From Pseudovirgaria hyperparasitica (taxonomy: Eukaryota; Ascomycota; Dothideomycetes; Acrospermales; Acrospermaceae): a DNA stretch of 56,012 nucleotides. The translations under genes were made by a program, and so were the position numbers. The notes under the pieces were generated by a model, which saw only the letters and a list, made by a program, of their open reading frames with translations, searched no databases and was not told the DNA's origin. This document shows, one piece after another, positions 12,497 through 25,743 of the stretch; position 1 is the stretch's first letter; every line of letters starts with the position of its first letter. The stretch is taken from contig NW_022985557.1 of the NCBI RefSeq assembly GCF_010093815.1, positions 1,521,348-1,577,359 of the forward strand, read 5' to 3'.

Positions 12497-14900
12497 GTAT
12501 ATACTAGATCTTATAGTATTTCTCTTTAGCGGTAGATCCACGTGGTCGTAAAGATAGTCTACTATTCTATCGTGCCTATATACTACGCTACTCTTTTATC
12601 GTATATAGACGGTATTACTAGAGTAGGGCCATCACCTAGTAAACTTAACGTTATATATAGAGTATTGTATATTTAACGTCGTTATTTTACGTGCTCTATG
12701 TTAGTACGGGATCGGATACCGGCTGTATATTTCCCCGCCTCTATTAAATTAACGAGTTATTACCAATAACTATACGGACTACTCGTGTTAATATAGCCGT
12801 AACGTACGTGTTATACCTACGCCTATTATATAGTATATATATCTTGTCTCTCTATTACCCTAGTAATATATACTATTCTCTATTCCGTCTACCTATGGCT
12901 ATATCTAGCCAGCCGCGAATAAATAGCCGAGTAGAAGCGAGTCTCGATCTACTTTATATATTCAGAGCGTCCGACAGGTAGAAACTTCGGGTATATATAG
13001 AAGAGTTGATTTAGGAGGAATTTACTAGCCTATTACTAAACCTACGTAGTAAGGAAGTAAAGGACCACTATATAAAACGAGAGTATTACCTATAGACGGT
13101 CACGGATAAATATATATTTATTAATAGTAGTTATACTATTTCACGGGTAGATACTATATATTAACTTAATACTATATTCTTAGTATTTACGCGTAACTGG
13201 CGGCGGTTAGCTAAATACTATTATATACGTTAAAACGATGCCCCGGGCTAGACGAGCTATCGTAATATTATATATACCCCACGAACCCGCCTAATATATC
13301 TAGCTAACCTAGTTATTTAACCGTCGGACTACTAGTATCTATATCTCCTAAGGTAGCCGTGCCGCCGTGTTATATATATATATCTATAGTCCTTATCCGC
13401 GATCGTACTCGGGTTACCCTAGTACTAATAACGGCTATATAGAATGGTATAACGCCGTTAAATGTTAAGGGTATAAAAATACGCGATATAGTAGGTCTTA
13501 GTATAAATAAACTATTAGAATTTATTAGCTTATCTATAGATATACTAGGGGACGTAGACGGTTATAGGCATGGTCGCGTCTACCTAGAGTACCCGATTCT
13601 ACCGAGCGAGTTAAGTAATATAATCCTTTATAAGGATAGTTTAGACTAGGTATTATAGTAGACTATTAAATAGGTACTAGGCTTAGGACTAGATCGGGTG
13701 GTTTTCCGCGTAGGCGATATAAACGGTATATTTAGAAGTCTACTATAACGTGTTAACTATAATCTAACTATATAGGAATGTCGCGCTATGAGTATAGTAG
13801 TAGGATTCATCCGTCTAGCGCGCGTAGGTAAGCTCGAGATATATATACGCCGATAGATATCGGTATATATTAATATATTACGACTACTAAGCGGTATATA
13901 CTAATGTATGCTAGCATATCTAGTATATACCGGTATAATACCGTCGCTCTTCCGTGGACATAACACCATTTATATATCTTAGGTTTTCGGTTATCGGTTA
14001 TATATAGTGTTATATATACGGCGGATACCTTACTAGATTTAGGTCTTTCGTCGATAGTATATAGGTACGCCCTAGTCTACTTAATATAGGCGTAGTTAAC
14101 GCTTCACCTACTTAAACGATGGACGTTAATAACGACGCGACTAGTATATTTACCTATTATATTATTAGCTAGCTAACGTTATATTAGGAGAGTCGAGCGC
14201 CGCCGTTCTACCTACTCTACCCGTTAATATTAATATGCTAGTAATTATAACCTAATCGCCTTACGAATCGATATATAATGCTAGTACGCTCGAGAGTTCG
14301 AGCGAATATATAAAAGTCCGATATTATATACCATTTAGGGCCGGGGAGGAAGCGCCTACCGGCGTAGTAGTTATTAAGGCGATGGTAGAAGTCTATATAT
14401 AACTAGATATACTAAGTCTACCTTCTTCTTATATAGTCCTATTACTAGATAATGTTACCGGTTTTAATATTATAGGAGAGGAGTTTATAGATACGAACCT
14501 ATGAATATCGGTATAATATCGGCTCGATAGTACGTATTATAGCATAAGGGAAGTTATATTTAAGCGGTAGTTAGACACGTGCGCTAGTATACTAATGGAC
14601 ATATAGTATCTCTACTATAAATCGAATAGGTAAGGCATAGCTAGTAATATCTCACTACCTAGAAGAGATAGTTACTATAGAATTTAGGAGATAGACTCGG
14701 CGTCTATAGCGTTAGTATATCGGACGGTTAAACTTTTATGTAATACTATTTACTTATACCTATATTTATCTAAGCCCCGATTCGATAGCCTTCTATAACG
14801 TACTATATACTCGGTCGGCGAGCTACTAGACTCATATAATAGTAGTATACTACCCCACTTTATATACTACTTAAGCTACTATTACTTTAGCCTACGTTAA
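12497..14900 (+). pseudogene. Decayed unidentified plus-strand reading frames, one with a possible CCHC knuckle
   Basis: From ATG 12896 one frame reads for about 180 codons with only TAG/TAA interruptions. In that same frame, at 13463-13504, a 14-residue stretch fits C-x2-C-x4-H-x4-C if RIP-type Tyr are read as the lost second Cys, the His and the last Cys. Another frame is similarly open from 13497 to about 13870, and again from about 14250 to 14890 (containing A-G-E-E-A-P-T-G-V-V-V-I-K). CCGGTATA-type motifs lie near 13850-13935 between these blocks. I recognise no family. It may be one or more genes of the proposed large element that starts left of LINE-A. Confidence 0.4.
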
Positions 14901-15174
14901 TCTTAGCTTTCTTTAGTTGTCCCTATATTATAAAAGAAAACTTCTATAAACCTTTCCTCTACTTATCTTGGTTTTTAAACCTAAATCTTACCTTCTATAC
15001 TTTATTCCGTGTTAATTACGACTATATACGAACGCTACGTCGAACTCGACTCTATTAACCCCTAAGGTCTATTCAATATAATAGTTAATGAGGTTATATT
15101 TATAGTTTATAATATAGATTAAGAACTCGTTATATTTAGCGATATTTAGGACCAGTCTACGCTCGACGTGATTA

Positions 15175-15500
15175 AGCCTTACGTTTAAGCCGAGTCTTAC
15201 GTTTAAGTCGAGCCTTACGTTTAAGTTAAGCCTTATACTTAAGTCGAGCCTTACGTTTAAGCTAAGCCTTACGTTTAAGTCGAGCCTTATACTTAAGCCG
15301 ATTCTTATGTTTAAGCCGAGCCTTACGCTTAAGCCGATCCTTACGTTTAAGCCGAGCCTTACGTTTAAGCCGATCCTCATATTTAAGTCGAGCCTTATAT
15401 TTAAGCCGATCCTTATGTTTAAGCCGATCCTTATATTTAAGCTAAGCCTTACGTTTAAGCCGAGCCTTACGTTTAAGCCGAGCCTTACGCTTAAGTTAAA
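15175..15500 (+). repeat. 18-bp tandem repeat encoding a hexapeptide
   Basis: About 18 copies of an 18-bp unit of the form CCTTACGTTTAAGCCGAG. In the long helicase frame it encodes E/K/D-P-Y-V-Q-A, where Gln is now TAA in most copies. Because the unit has no stop in another forward frame or in a reverse frame, it also creates open frames there (F-K-P-S-L-T forward, G-L-N-V-R-L reverse) that are by-products. Confidence 0.85.
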
Positions 15501-18500
15501 GCTTATAATACGACTACCGTCTCGACTAATAATAAACTACTCGTCCTTAGTATACTTACTAGTAACTACCGTCCTAACGACGAGTATAAACTTAAGAAGG
15601 TCCAAAGTAGTAAGGCTCCCGTTCCTACTTACGCTACCTATTAGATCTCTCTTATATAGGGCGATCTATAGTTAACCTTTAGGAATGTCTATGGTATTAG
15701 TAGAGAAATAGATGGACTTAAGTAGGAACAAGCGAAAACTCAAGCTAAGCTTAAGCTAGTAGTATTTAAGGCTTATAGTAAAGGTCATAGCTTCGAAGAG
15801 TCGATTAGTTATATATATAGATTCCTTGAATTCCCTAAGTACCGCTCTTAGATTAAGTTATATACTCGCTTCCGATGGATTAACGAAGGGAAATTAGTAT
15901 CCTTAATAAGCTTACTCCGCTTTAATCGTACTAATATCCTTCTATTATCTGACTACCCTACGGTATAGATCTTTAAGGTTAAGTAAGTAGACGACTTTAT
16001 TAAGTATTTTTCTAAACTTCCTAATCTTATTATAAGCGAAGCGGATAAAGCTAATATACTATATATTAATACCGGCCTCTACGAAGACCCTCGCGACTTT
16101 TAGGTTATTAAACTTATAGCTAGCGAGCTTCTTAGTATAGATTTTACTATCCCATTATATGTTAGACCCGATATAATATACGAACGAGTGAAGTAATTCT
16201 TTAAAGATCTAGGTACTTATACTATAGTTCGTATCTTGCTACCGCTATATAACCCTATGGATCTTACCGGCTTTAATAATAAGCTTAAACTAGAGAGCGA
16301 TCTAATTAATTCATAGTATATAGGAGTTACTACTCCCTATATATAATACAGTATAATAAGTAGGCCGGACACTTAGCCCTAGATCTCTATTCCCTACCGC
16401 GAGTCATTCGATAAGAAATTTAACTATCTAATATATATTACTATGAGTACCTTATAAGACGAATAGGCGGATCTTCTATTATCCTAATTCTAAGACGTTA
16501 CTATCGGGTATATCTAGCTCTTAGGTGTTACTCGGGTGCTCTTAGCTATCGTCTATCCTATCGATGCGAAAGGATTCTATCGCATAGAACTAGGTAGTTA
16601 TGGGTACCTTAAAGTAGATTTAAAGGATTATAATAACGACGTATACCGCTTTAAAGTCCTTTAATTTCGCCTAGGCGTCCTTCTATTCGAATGCCTCGCT
16701 CTAAAAGTCTTTAATAAGGTTAGGCGTCCTTCTAAAGCACCTAAGGTACCGATTATATTAATAGATACGGTTACTAATGTAACTTAAGCTCGTCCTAAAC
16801 ATTTTATTCGGACTAGCGATACTAGTTTAAGTACGATTAGGTCGTCTCTTACTACGCTCATAGGGTTCACGGACGTTCTAGCTTTAGTTAGTGTATAAAC
16901 CTATAATAAGCTTACTAAGTAACGCATTAATACGTGCTAGAAACTAATCTACCACGCCGTGTAAGCTCCTAGAGACGACGGCGTAGACGACCACGCCGCT
17001 TAGGATGCGTTTAATGCGATGGTCCCTAATGTTATCGTAGACTCGGTGTCTATATCTCTAATGTATAGGTCCCCTAACCCTAACGACGAGATTCTAGATT
17101 ATAGTATAGAGCCTTAGGATACCCTTATTACTCTTTCTAAATTATCTATATCCCTAGATAATAATAAGGACATGAATATAGAATATAGTCACGATGTTAT
17201 TAGCGACGAAGGTTCTATTACTAGCCCCGTCGCCGATATATATACACTTCTAATATTATCTAAAGTCTACTCTAGTGTTCTATCCCCTTTACTACCCTCC
17301 GTATAGGACCTAATACTTAGTAATAACTACCTGAATCTTTAACCCGTCGACTATAACCGCTACGTTAAAGATTATAAAAGATTCCACGATCTCTAGAATA
17401 TTATACGTTTAGAACTATCTCCCTAATACTAGTATATCTATATATAGGCGACGGACGTACTTAGAGCTTAGTTTCTACTTCACGGCTATGGAGGAGCTAG
17501 GAAGAGCCATTTATGGCTTCGTCTACTACTGGCTATACTTCTAATTAACGAAATAAACGGTACTTCTATTATCGCTTATACTACTAAGGTAGTTATCCTA
17601 TCTAGTGATGTAATAGCGCACCTCCCTACGCTAGGTTCTACCTAAATATATAGGATATATATATATATTATTATCGGTCTAACTAACGAAACCTACAACA
17701 ACGCTATAAGAAAAGCATATAAATATATAAGTAATATATTTACTCGCTATAAGTCTCTAAAGATACTAGTCGTTCTTCGAAGATACCTCGAAGCCGTTAA
17801 TCGAGAGGTTTTCTTTACTATAGCTAGACTATCTCGTTACGGCGACCCTCTTATCGGGCCAACCTAGAACGATATAATAGGCGGTACTATCCTCGCGTAA
17901 GCCTAGGCCGACTATAGTAAACGACCATCGGAATATAGTACGGATCCCCGTGCTCGTCTATAGAAACTATATACCGGTTACGTTACGCTCGAGGTTGTTA
18001 GACTCATTAAATCTCGATACTAATATAAATAGATCCCTAAGAATTTCGAGAAAGAAACGGCTTAGCTATTACGCGCTATCTATAAATATTATACTTATAA
18101 TAAGGATATGTCTAAGGAGGAGTATAATAGGATGAACGAGCTATACCTCGCTACCTAGGATCTAGTTACTATCCACGCCTAGATTCATGTAGAGACCCTA
18201 TATATTATAAACATCGCTAAGGTAGCCCGTAATATATATCCGATTTTGGTCGTAATAGAAGAGGCTACGTATATCCTTAAAAGTAATACACTCGGGATTA
18301 TCGTTAATTATACTACTATAGAATGGTAACCGACATTTATTTACGTTGGCGACCCACGCTAGCTCGATACCTACTAGCGTAATAGTACTAATATATAGGC
18401 CGTAAACTAGAGGATCTCCTTTATAAAGCGCTAGATATAATATAGTTTCCCGACTACTCGCCTTACCGAGTTAGAACGCTTAGTTCCTAGAATAATAAAC

Positions 18501-19496
18501 GTTATATTACTAATTACTTACTTGGGTAAGCTAACGACCTCGCCCCGTATAATAAATGATATCGATATACTACTCGCAGAGACCGTTTAATAAATATTTG
18601 GAATCCGTGGCTATTAATATATTATATACGCTAATGTTAACGGGGATCACGCGTACACGGTGAATAACTTAATATATAACATAGACTTATTACGTTTTAC
18701 TTAGTGGATTATTACCGAGCTCTTCCGTCATAGCGTCGTACTCGATCGCGTGCTCTATATTTCTATATATACCGCCTAACGTAATCTGTTTAAAGGGATA
18801 GTTAGGAACTCGCTTCTAACTATACTTGCCGTAGCGGATAAAGCTCGATTTAATGCCCTACCTAAGCCGGTATAGAAGCTTGTCTAATGGCGTTCATAGG
18901 ACGGTTCTTAGGGTTATAATAATAATATAGTCCTTATTAACCCGGTCTAAACCAATCGCTTCGGCTTCCTCTCGGAAGTAAACCGTAACGTCGTTACTAT
19001 TACGCGCGCTAAATAGATAATAGTTATTATCGCTAACTTCGTATCTCTTAAGAGGTAGAAAGTCCTAGACGGTATACTCGGCGAGATATAGAACAAGTGC
19101 TCTAAGATTCATGCGATATACACGTGCACGACCCCCGATCTAGATGGCCTCCCTCTACTCTCTAACATGTCTAATCCCTAATATGGTCGCCCTATACTTA
19201 GTATTAGAGAGAGGGGAGAATAAAGCGATTAATAAACTACCGATGGTACTAAGCCCCGTAAGCTACTAGTCTACTATAAATGTAATATTAAAGGATATAA
19301 GTCTATTAAGTATCTAAGAGGGTCGACGCTTATATATAATAACTATTAGGACATCAGCTATAAAGCTAATGTTTACCCTAAACCTAAGACGCTTACGGGT
19401 ACGTTTTACTATAATTATAGAACTACCAATTATACTTAGCGTTATTATTCTAGCCGTACTAAATTACTAGCACGTATAAATAGTAATAATCTAGTT

Positions 19497-19581
19497 AATA
19501 CTACTAGAGCTAATACTACTAGAGCTAATACTACTAGAACTAATACTACTAGAACTAATACTACTAGAGCTAATACTACTA
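19497..19581 (+). repeat. 15-bp tandem repeat encoding N-T-T-R-A
   Basis: Five to six copies of AATACTACTAGAGCT, in the frame of the SF1 helicase ORF, give a Thr/Arg/Asn-rich low-complexity tail near its C-terminus. Confidence 0.8.
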
Positions 19582-19679
19582 ACGAAGTAACTACTAGCGG
19601 CTAGGACGATAGAGACTACGAGGATGCTAACTAAGACGGCGGTTTTACGATATATAAAGACATGGAAGTCAATTGGTAA

Positions 19680-20670
19680 TAGTATACGATTAGACTCACG
19701 TGTTAGGGCTACTTAGTCACGGCTTCTTAGTAAGTATACCTCTATATCTATTTTAGATATAGTTACGATATTCTACTAGGTAGATAGTTTAGCTCTATTA
19801 AAGACCTATTAAGGGTATTTCTATTACGTCTACTCTAGTATAGACGCGCTATTAGATAATACGGCGCCACTAGACACGTTAACTAGTACCCACCGATTAA
19901 GAAATAAACATGATTCTATATCTACCACGAGCCCCGGCCTAATAACGTAGGCTTCCTTTAGTTATCCCCTTTATACTTTTAAAACTACTTCTAGCCTTTA
20001 TATCGGGAGATATTACTATCTAAAGAGAAAATATAAAAAAATATACGCCCTAATCAAAGCCTCTATCTTTAGACTTTAACTATAATATATACGGGATATA
20101 GTAAACCTAAATATCGCGTACTTTAAAAGCATGGAAGAATATAATACTCGAATATAACGAAATATAGGCTCACGATACTCGGAGAGTACCTAGGGATAAG
20201 CATATGAATATAAAATGGGATAAGACTAACGCGGCACCTCGTATATGCGTAGCTATATACCGTTCTAGACGTAGTCGCCTACGATATAACATTGCGAGAT
20301 AAGAATCATGGCTATCCAATTCTATTAAGGGTATTAGACGATATAAAGTGAATAATTATACGCCCGACCACGCTACGCTAAGTTACGTGTATGTTATAAA
20401 CGCGTGTTCGAGGAATAATAAGGATATAAACGAGGTTCACCTAGTAGGTACCTCGTTATTCCGGCTTCTACCTCTATCGTCCGACCTATACCTCCGTCTT
20501 CCTCGCGCCTATAATATACTACACGTATACTATATAATTAGTCCGTAAATTATAAACACTATATTAACTATACACGTTAACTATATACGATTAATATATC
20601 GAATCCGATTCTATAATAAAGTAACCGTCCGAATATAGTAATTACTATAGTACTACTTCGTATCTTAAGC
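19680..20670. other. RIP-damaged sequence between the helicase frames, no gene identified
   Basis: Short open stretches occur on the plus strand, including 20348-20548 (66 codons), but none shows a recognisable domain. The base pattern is like that of the neighbouring decayed genes, so damaged coding sequence is possible. Confidence 0.35.
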
Positions 20671-21490
20671 CTAGATATATAAGTAAAGCGTAAAGCTATA
20701 GAGGCGCGTATAAGGTAGCTATATATAGAAGTATATATGGCTACTCTACTCGTAGACCATGGGTGTTGAACTAAGAACGAGCTCGGCGTAAAAAGAGCAC
20801 GTGAGATTATTAATAAGGTAGCGGGCGAATTCCTAGTAGTATAGGAAAGAGTAGTAGAGTATATAGAGATAAAGGCGCTATACTATATCTACGACTAGGT
20901 ATATACTATAGTATAGAAAACCATATATTATAGAAAAACTATCTCCGAGTGTAAGAAGAGGCGTGTAATTATAGCCCTATATTCTACGATCTTATAATCC
21001 CTACCTATCACGACCTTATAACCTCCGCCTATCGCGACCTTATAACCCCTACCTATCACGACCTTATAGCTCTCGTATACTACGACCTTATAGCCTATAC
21101 TCGTAGCGGTCCCATAGTCTACTAACGTATATACTATAAGAAAAATTAAATTTATAATTAGATTTAACGATAACGTATTCCTCAAAATACTAGTACCTAC
21201 GTCTAACTAGTAGAAAGACCATAGCGACGCTTCGTGTATTAATTTAGTAGTATTTATACGGCGAATTAGAATCTAATACGTAATAAAGACTAGGAGGGCA
21301 CTTGACTAGAGCCGTACTACCATGCATTCTATTATACTAGTAGTTAAGTATACGATAAGTAAAACGGAACTAGAGGTAGATATTAGATAGCTCCTATAGT
21401 TAGTAATCGAATGTATTCTAGAATATAGTAATAGTATAATACTTCTCGGCCTTAGATAGGATATAGATGGTATACCCGAAGTAAAATAAA
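20671..21490 (+). pseudogene. Unidentified decayed frame with a 24-bp repeat
   Basis: One plus-strand frame reads from about 20671 to 21490 with mainly TAG/TAA interruptions. It is rich in Lys, Arg and Glu in its first half (for example K-R-A-R-E-I-I-N-K-V-A-G-E-F), then has four to five copies of an 8-residue repeat T-L-(Q)-P-L-P-I-T (20983-21112), then a more hydrophobic C-terminal part. I do not recognise it. It lies between the two helicase frames and shares their orientation and mutation pattern. The start is not resolved. Confidence 0.35.
20983..21112 (+). repeat. 24-bp tandem repeat
   Basis: Units of the form CCTACCTATCACGACCTTATAA occur in four to five imperfect copies. A minus-strand open frame over it (G-Y-K-V-V-I-G-R) is a by-product of the repeat. 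Confidence 0.75.
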
Positions 21491-22080
21491 ATATAAACCA
21501 GCGACTAACACATGATAGTATAGACGGCTATATATAGGTTACGCTCGAATAAATCCGTCCCTCCGTCCCTAATACTATACTCGCTATGATTAGTATAATA
21601 ATAGTAATAGAAAGCTACCGTCTATGACGGTAGAGATACCTACGGAGATAGTATTATAGGTAGTAGATAGTATTACCTAAACGACTTAACCCTTCCTCTA
21701 GCGATACTATATATACTACTATCGGTACCCGGGAAGTTATAAGACCAATCTATAAGCTCTAAAGATAGTAACTTCGAAAGCCTTAAAAGTACCTTAGATA
21801 TAGAGGATATGGATATCGCTTTTAAAGACTAATAGAATAATAAAAAGGGTGCTAGAGGTAGTAAGAGTAGCGTGTGTACTTGGCTAAGGCGATACGATCC
21901 GACGTAAGACGGCTTCTATCTACTATATATTAGTATATGCCCGATTCTACTAGCTATATAACTATAGCGTATATATTTAGTTAAGACGTTATAATACCGG
22001 TATAAGCCGGCGTCTACCTAGTTCACGTCGGGATACGCCCGGTCCTACTAGCTATATTATTACTACGACTATAATTATAT
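21491..22080. other. RIP-damaged spacer before the SNF2 frame
   Basis: No gene recognised. CCGGTATA/GCCGGCG motifs occur near 21980-22015, as in other spacers of the first 26 kb. Confidence 0.4.
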
Positions 22081-22639
22081 AAGATCTACTCTAATAATTA
22101 AATATTTACTTATATACTTTACTTCCTCCGTACTTATTGAAATTATATTATAATCGCTAAACGCGGTGACTTAACTTCTACCGCCTAAATCTAGTTTTCA
22201 TATCTTGTCGCCATTAACGCCGTCTTACTACCTATGGCCTAAGTCGCATATAGGAATAGATAGGTATAACGAGAGTTACGACTATCCTAGTTTAACTACC
22301 GGCCATAGAATGGCTAACCGTGACACGTATATACGACGTGCGGAGGCCTTAAGCGTTAGCGCCCTCCTACCTTATATCTAGTATCTCTAAGGTCTATATC
22401 TAATACCCGAAACAAGTCATGATATATATAGGGCTACTATTATTAAGATAGTAAGTAAAGAAGTAGTAATAGAGCTTAAAACTAGTAGTATAGATACTAC
22501 TATACTCTATAGAATAGTTAAGGAAACCGTTACTAGAGAATTCAATTAGTATATCGCGGCTATAAATAGTAAGTTAGTACCGATGGTTACGACCATAGAT
22601 ATAACAGAGGCTAAACTAGATATAGATACTATAGGCATA

Positions 22640-23345
22640 GGTACGTAGACATAGTTACCGCTAGAATATAAGAAGAAAGATAATATAGAAGATGCTAAAA
22701 TGGAAGACGACGTAGCTAGTATACTTAGACATATATATATATATACGGTCCTAGATACTAATATTAGAGTAGTATCGAAGATAGGTGCGGCTATAACCAC
22801 CGACATAGATAATCTACCTATGAATGTCGTCGTGCCTAGCGAAGCTTATCTACGCGTAAACATACTAGCCATAGAGATATAGTTATAGTTACCGCCGGAA
22901 TATACGGAGAAAGAGAATGTAGAAGATACTAAAATGGAAGACGACGTAGCTAGTATACTTAGACACATATATATATATATAGTCCTAGATACTAATATTA
23001 GAGTAGTATCGAAGATAGGTACGGCTATAACTACCGACATAGATAATCTATCTATGAATGTCGTCGTGTCTAGCGAAGCTTATCCACGCGTAAACATACT
23101 AGCTATAGAGATATAGTTATAGTTACCGCCGGAATATATAGAGAAAGAGAACGTGGAAGATACTAAAATAGAAGACGACGTAGCTAGTATACTTAGATAC
23201 ATATATATATATATAGTCCTAGATACTAACATTAGAGTAGTATCGAAGATAGGTGCGCCTATAATTACCGATATAGATAATTCCCCCACGAATGCCGTCG
23301 TGCCTCTAGATACCGGCGAGACTTATCTATAGCTACTAGAAATAA
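22640..23345 (+). repeat. Three tandem 234-bp coding repeats
   Basis: Period 234 bp (78 codons): the block M-E-D-D-V-A-S-I-L-R starts at 22700, 22934 and 23168 (third copy I-E-D-D). All three keep the SNF2 frame, and each contains a short TA run. Nearly identical open frames on both strands in these copies are by-products. Confidence 0.88.
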
Positions 23346-25697
23346 AGAGAATACTCTCGGATAATATAGTAAACCTAGTCGATTCTCCGAAACGCCTAAA
23401 ACTAGAATATATTATACTACTAGATGTCGACCGGTAGACACGTGAAAACCAGGAACTATTCGGGTTAGTAGATAATTTATATAGTAGATATATATTAGAT
23501 AGTACATTAGCGAACGACCTTAACTTTAAAATTCTTTCTATAGACGACGACTCTAATAGAGACGAAGTAAAGCTAGATATAGAGGACTTAATTCCGGTAG
23601 ATAATAATGTTAGTACGAAACTATAGAAAGCGTAAGTTATACTAAGAAGTAAGTAGGAATATACACTACTATACTAATATACCTATAGAATATTCGCCGT
23701 TAATAACTCTAATAAAGTAGTCTAAGCTATCTCTTATTATACGGAAGAGATGCGGTTACTTACTATAAGTATATTTAGGCTTACGCTAGACAACCTAATA
23801 AAGGAGTTCGGCTATATACCTACTCTATATCTAGCCTTTAGTATAAGTAGGTTATATAGGCCATGGGCCAGCTAGTTACTCGCGGTAGTTACTATATTTA
23901 AGTAGTAGGCGGGTCCGTAGAAGTGCTAGATCTTAGTAGATAGTCTAGGGCTAGGGAAGATAATCGTGCTTATAACGTTCATCCGCCTCGCGTTTTATTA
24001 GGACTTTCTACGCGATAATATAGAACTTAATCTAGGAAATTATCTATAACCGACTTAAGACTCGGGCATAGATAGAAAGTGCCCGATATAATCTCTATAT
24101 CCGATTAAATGTCCGTGTAGCTAGACCGATAATTTCGTCCATGTGCCCCGCCTTTAAGGACTATTTATACTATACTACCTAAGGTCCCTTCTAATAGCGC
24201 ATTGGCCGTAGCGCTTTAAATAGATGTATAATAATACGGATAGTATATTTACCGATTAAATCGATAAACGGAACCTAATAAAGATAATAGTACGGCTAAC
24301 GTACTCGAAAACCCTTACTAACGCCCCTAGTATCCGATAATTCTCGTATATAGACCGATAATACTTAGCTAAGAGATACCTACACCCCGAATGGGAACAT
24401 AGCGTTAATATTAGTAATACTACTAAATTCGAGACCGACGAGGAGTATATCGTTAGAGCATGGTCGATTCCCGTTAATAGAACCGCTACTACCGAATTTC
24501 CGTCGCGATACACGAAGAACTATATAATCTATAGCACCGTCTAGAGTATAGAACCCTAATATCTTAAATCTTTTAAGGGACGCGTGGTTATAAGAGTAAA
24601 GAGGGCGAAACAATTTAGTACTAAAAATACTTAAACTCGTGAAGTAGCATTCCTTAGTATATTAATAGTAGACAAGTTCTATTCCGTAAAGAACCCCGAT
24701 ATAAAATAGTATAAATATACGATATATAATACCCTTATATTTAGTATATAGGTTAGTGTAACGCCCCTCTCGAATAGTCTAGTAGATATTCTAGCGGCTA
24801 TCGAGGTAGGTGCTCTAGATAAGTTACCTAACTACGTTAACGATAATACTACTAAAAGGGTATTTAAGAGCCTATAGAATAAAACTATAAGAAAGATTAT
24901 TATAACGTGGTCGAATAAACTCCTTAGTTTAATAAAAGGTAAGTCGGCGGACACGATGGCCGCGATAGTCCGTAGGGCATTAGAAACCATAGAAGGTAAG
25001 CGTATACTACGTATGGTAGCCGATTAGTATTTACTATTCATCCTATAACGGGGACTACTAACTAAATAGTTTAATGGAGAGGTATATCTATCTACGATAT
25101 TAAAGCTAGTAGTAGAGTTTATATCTATCCCGGCTATAGAACTAGAGAAGATAATCATATAGTTATATAAGAATAGAGGTAGATAGTTTAATAATCTATA
25201 GCCTAACGGAACGCCGCGGGACTCGTAGATATAATCTACCGCCTAGAGTAAATCGAAAGGGGGTACCGGGTCCGGGCTTAACGTATACTACTATTAGGCT
25301 AGACTAGCTACTACGTGTATACTACTTATATACCTTACTAATAAAAAGATAGAAGACGAGTAAATTAATATTACGCTTACGCGTCGGAGGGATAGTAATA
25401 ATAGTATACTAAGTAAGATAATCACTAATCCCGTATGCGAAGCGCTTCTATAGCTAGATAAGGCCATGCGAAAGAAGATAGTATCGCTAGCTAATAAACA
25501 CGCTTTAAAGGTAAACTAGATCCGTAACTTCATTAATAATAACGTTTATAATGAAAGTACTAGACGCGCGCGATAAACATCCGCCAACTACCCGGAGAAA
25601 ATCGTACTCGTATATACCGTACCGGTAAGCTTAATATTCCTATACTTAGTAAGTGTTTACACTACCTACTAGTAACGTAATTCACTAATATATATAG

Positions 25698-25743
25698 GTA
25701 CTACGTCCATATATATAAGCGAAAATATTAGTATATTTACTAG
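25698..25743 (+). other. Intron in the SNF2-type gene
   Basis: A 46-bp segment starting GTACTA and ending ACTAG. Removing it joins Y-I-A-S-L-S-T-S-E-L-N-K-V-Y-R-L-F, which is the expected start of the C-terminal helicase lobe, and changes frame correctly. The size is normal for filamentous fungi. Confidence 0.6.

Larger units (their letters stand above)
14946..19679 (+). pseudogene. Large UPF1-like superfamily 1 helicase frame with N-terminal hexapeptide repeats, RIP-inactivated
   Basis: A single frame about 1,575 codons long is interrupted only by TAG/TAA. Order: an N-terminal part; about 18 copies of the hexapeptide E-P-Y-V-Q-A (15175-15500); a long unrecognised region; then SF1 helicase motifs: P-loop G-Y-G-G-A-R-K-S (17487-17510; Gly of GKS changed to Arg by a RIP-type change), V-I-E-E-A-T (18252-18269), V-G-D-P-R-(Q)-L (18345-18365), and N-V-V-T-I-T-R-A-K (18984-19010, motif VI). 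A run of N-T-T-R-A repeats (19497-19581) and a short tail follow. The motif set matches DNA2/NAM7/UPF1-type SF1 helicases, which unwind nucleic acid with ATP. The start is uncertain: an ATA that may have been ATG. It lies between the unidentified frames and the SNF2 gene, in the same orientation. It cannot be active now. Confidence 0.62.

Noticed and set aside
11261-12541. Open frames of 134 and 98 codons inside LINE-A
   Set aside because: The first is antisense to the LINE. The second spans the LINE end and the target duplication, so it cannot be a gene of either.
15069-15675. Overlapping open frames on both strands made of F-K-P-S-L-T or G-L-N-V-R-L repeats
   Set aside because: They are by-products of an 18-bp repeat whose length is a multiple of three. 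The frame that continues into the helicase encodes E-P-Y-V-Q-A.
22546-23289. Minus-strand frames with similar hydrophobic sequences in three copies
   Set aside because: Antisense shadows of the 234-bp repeat; the plus-strand frame continues into SNF2 motifs and the minus strand shows no domain.
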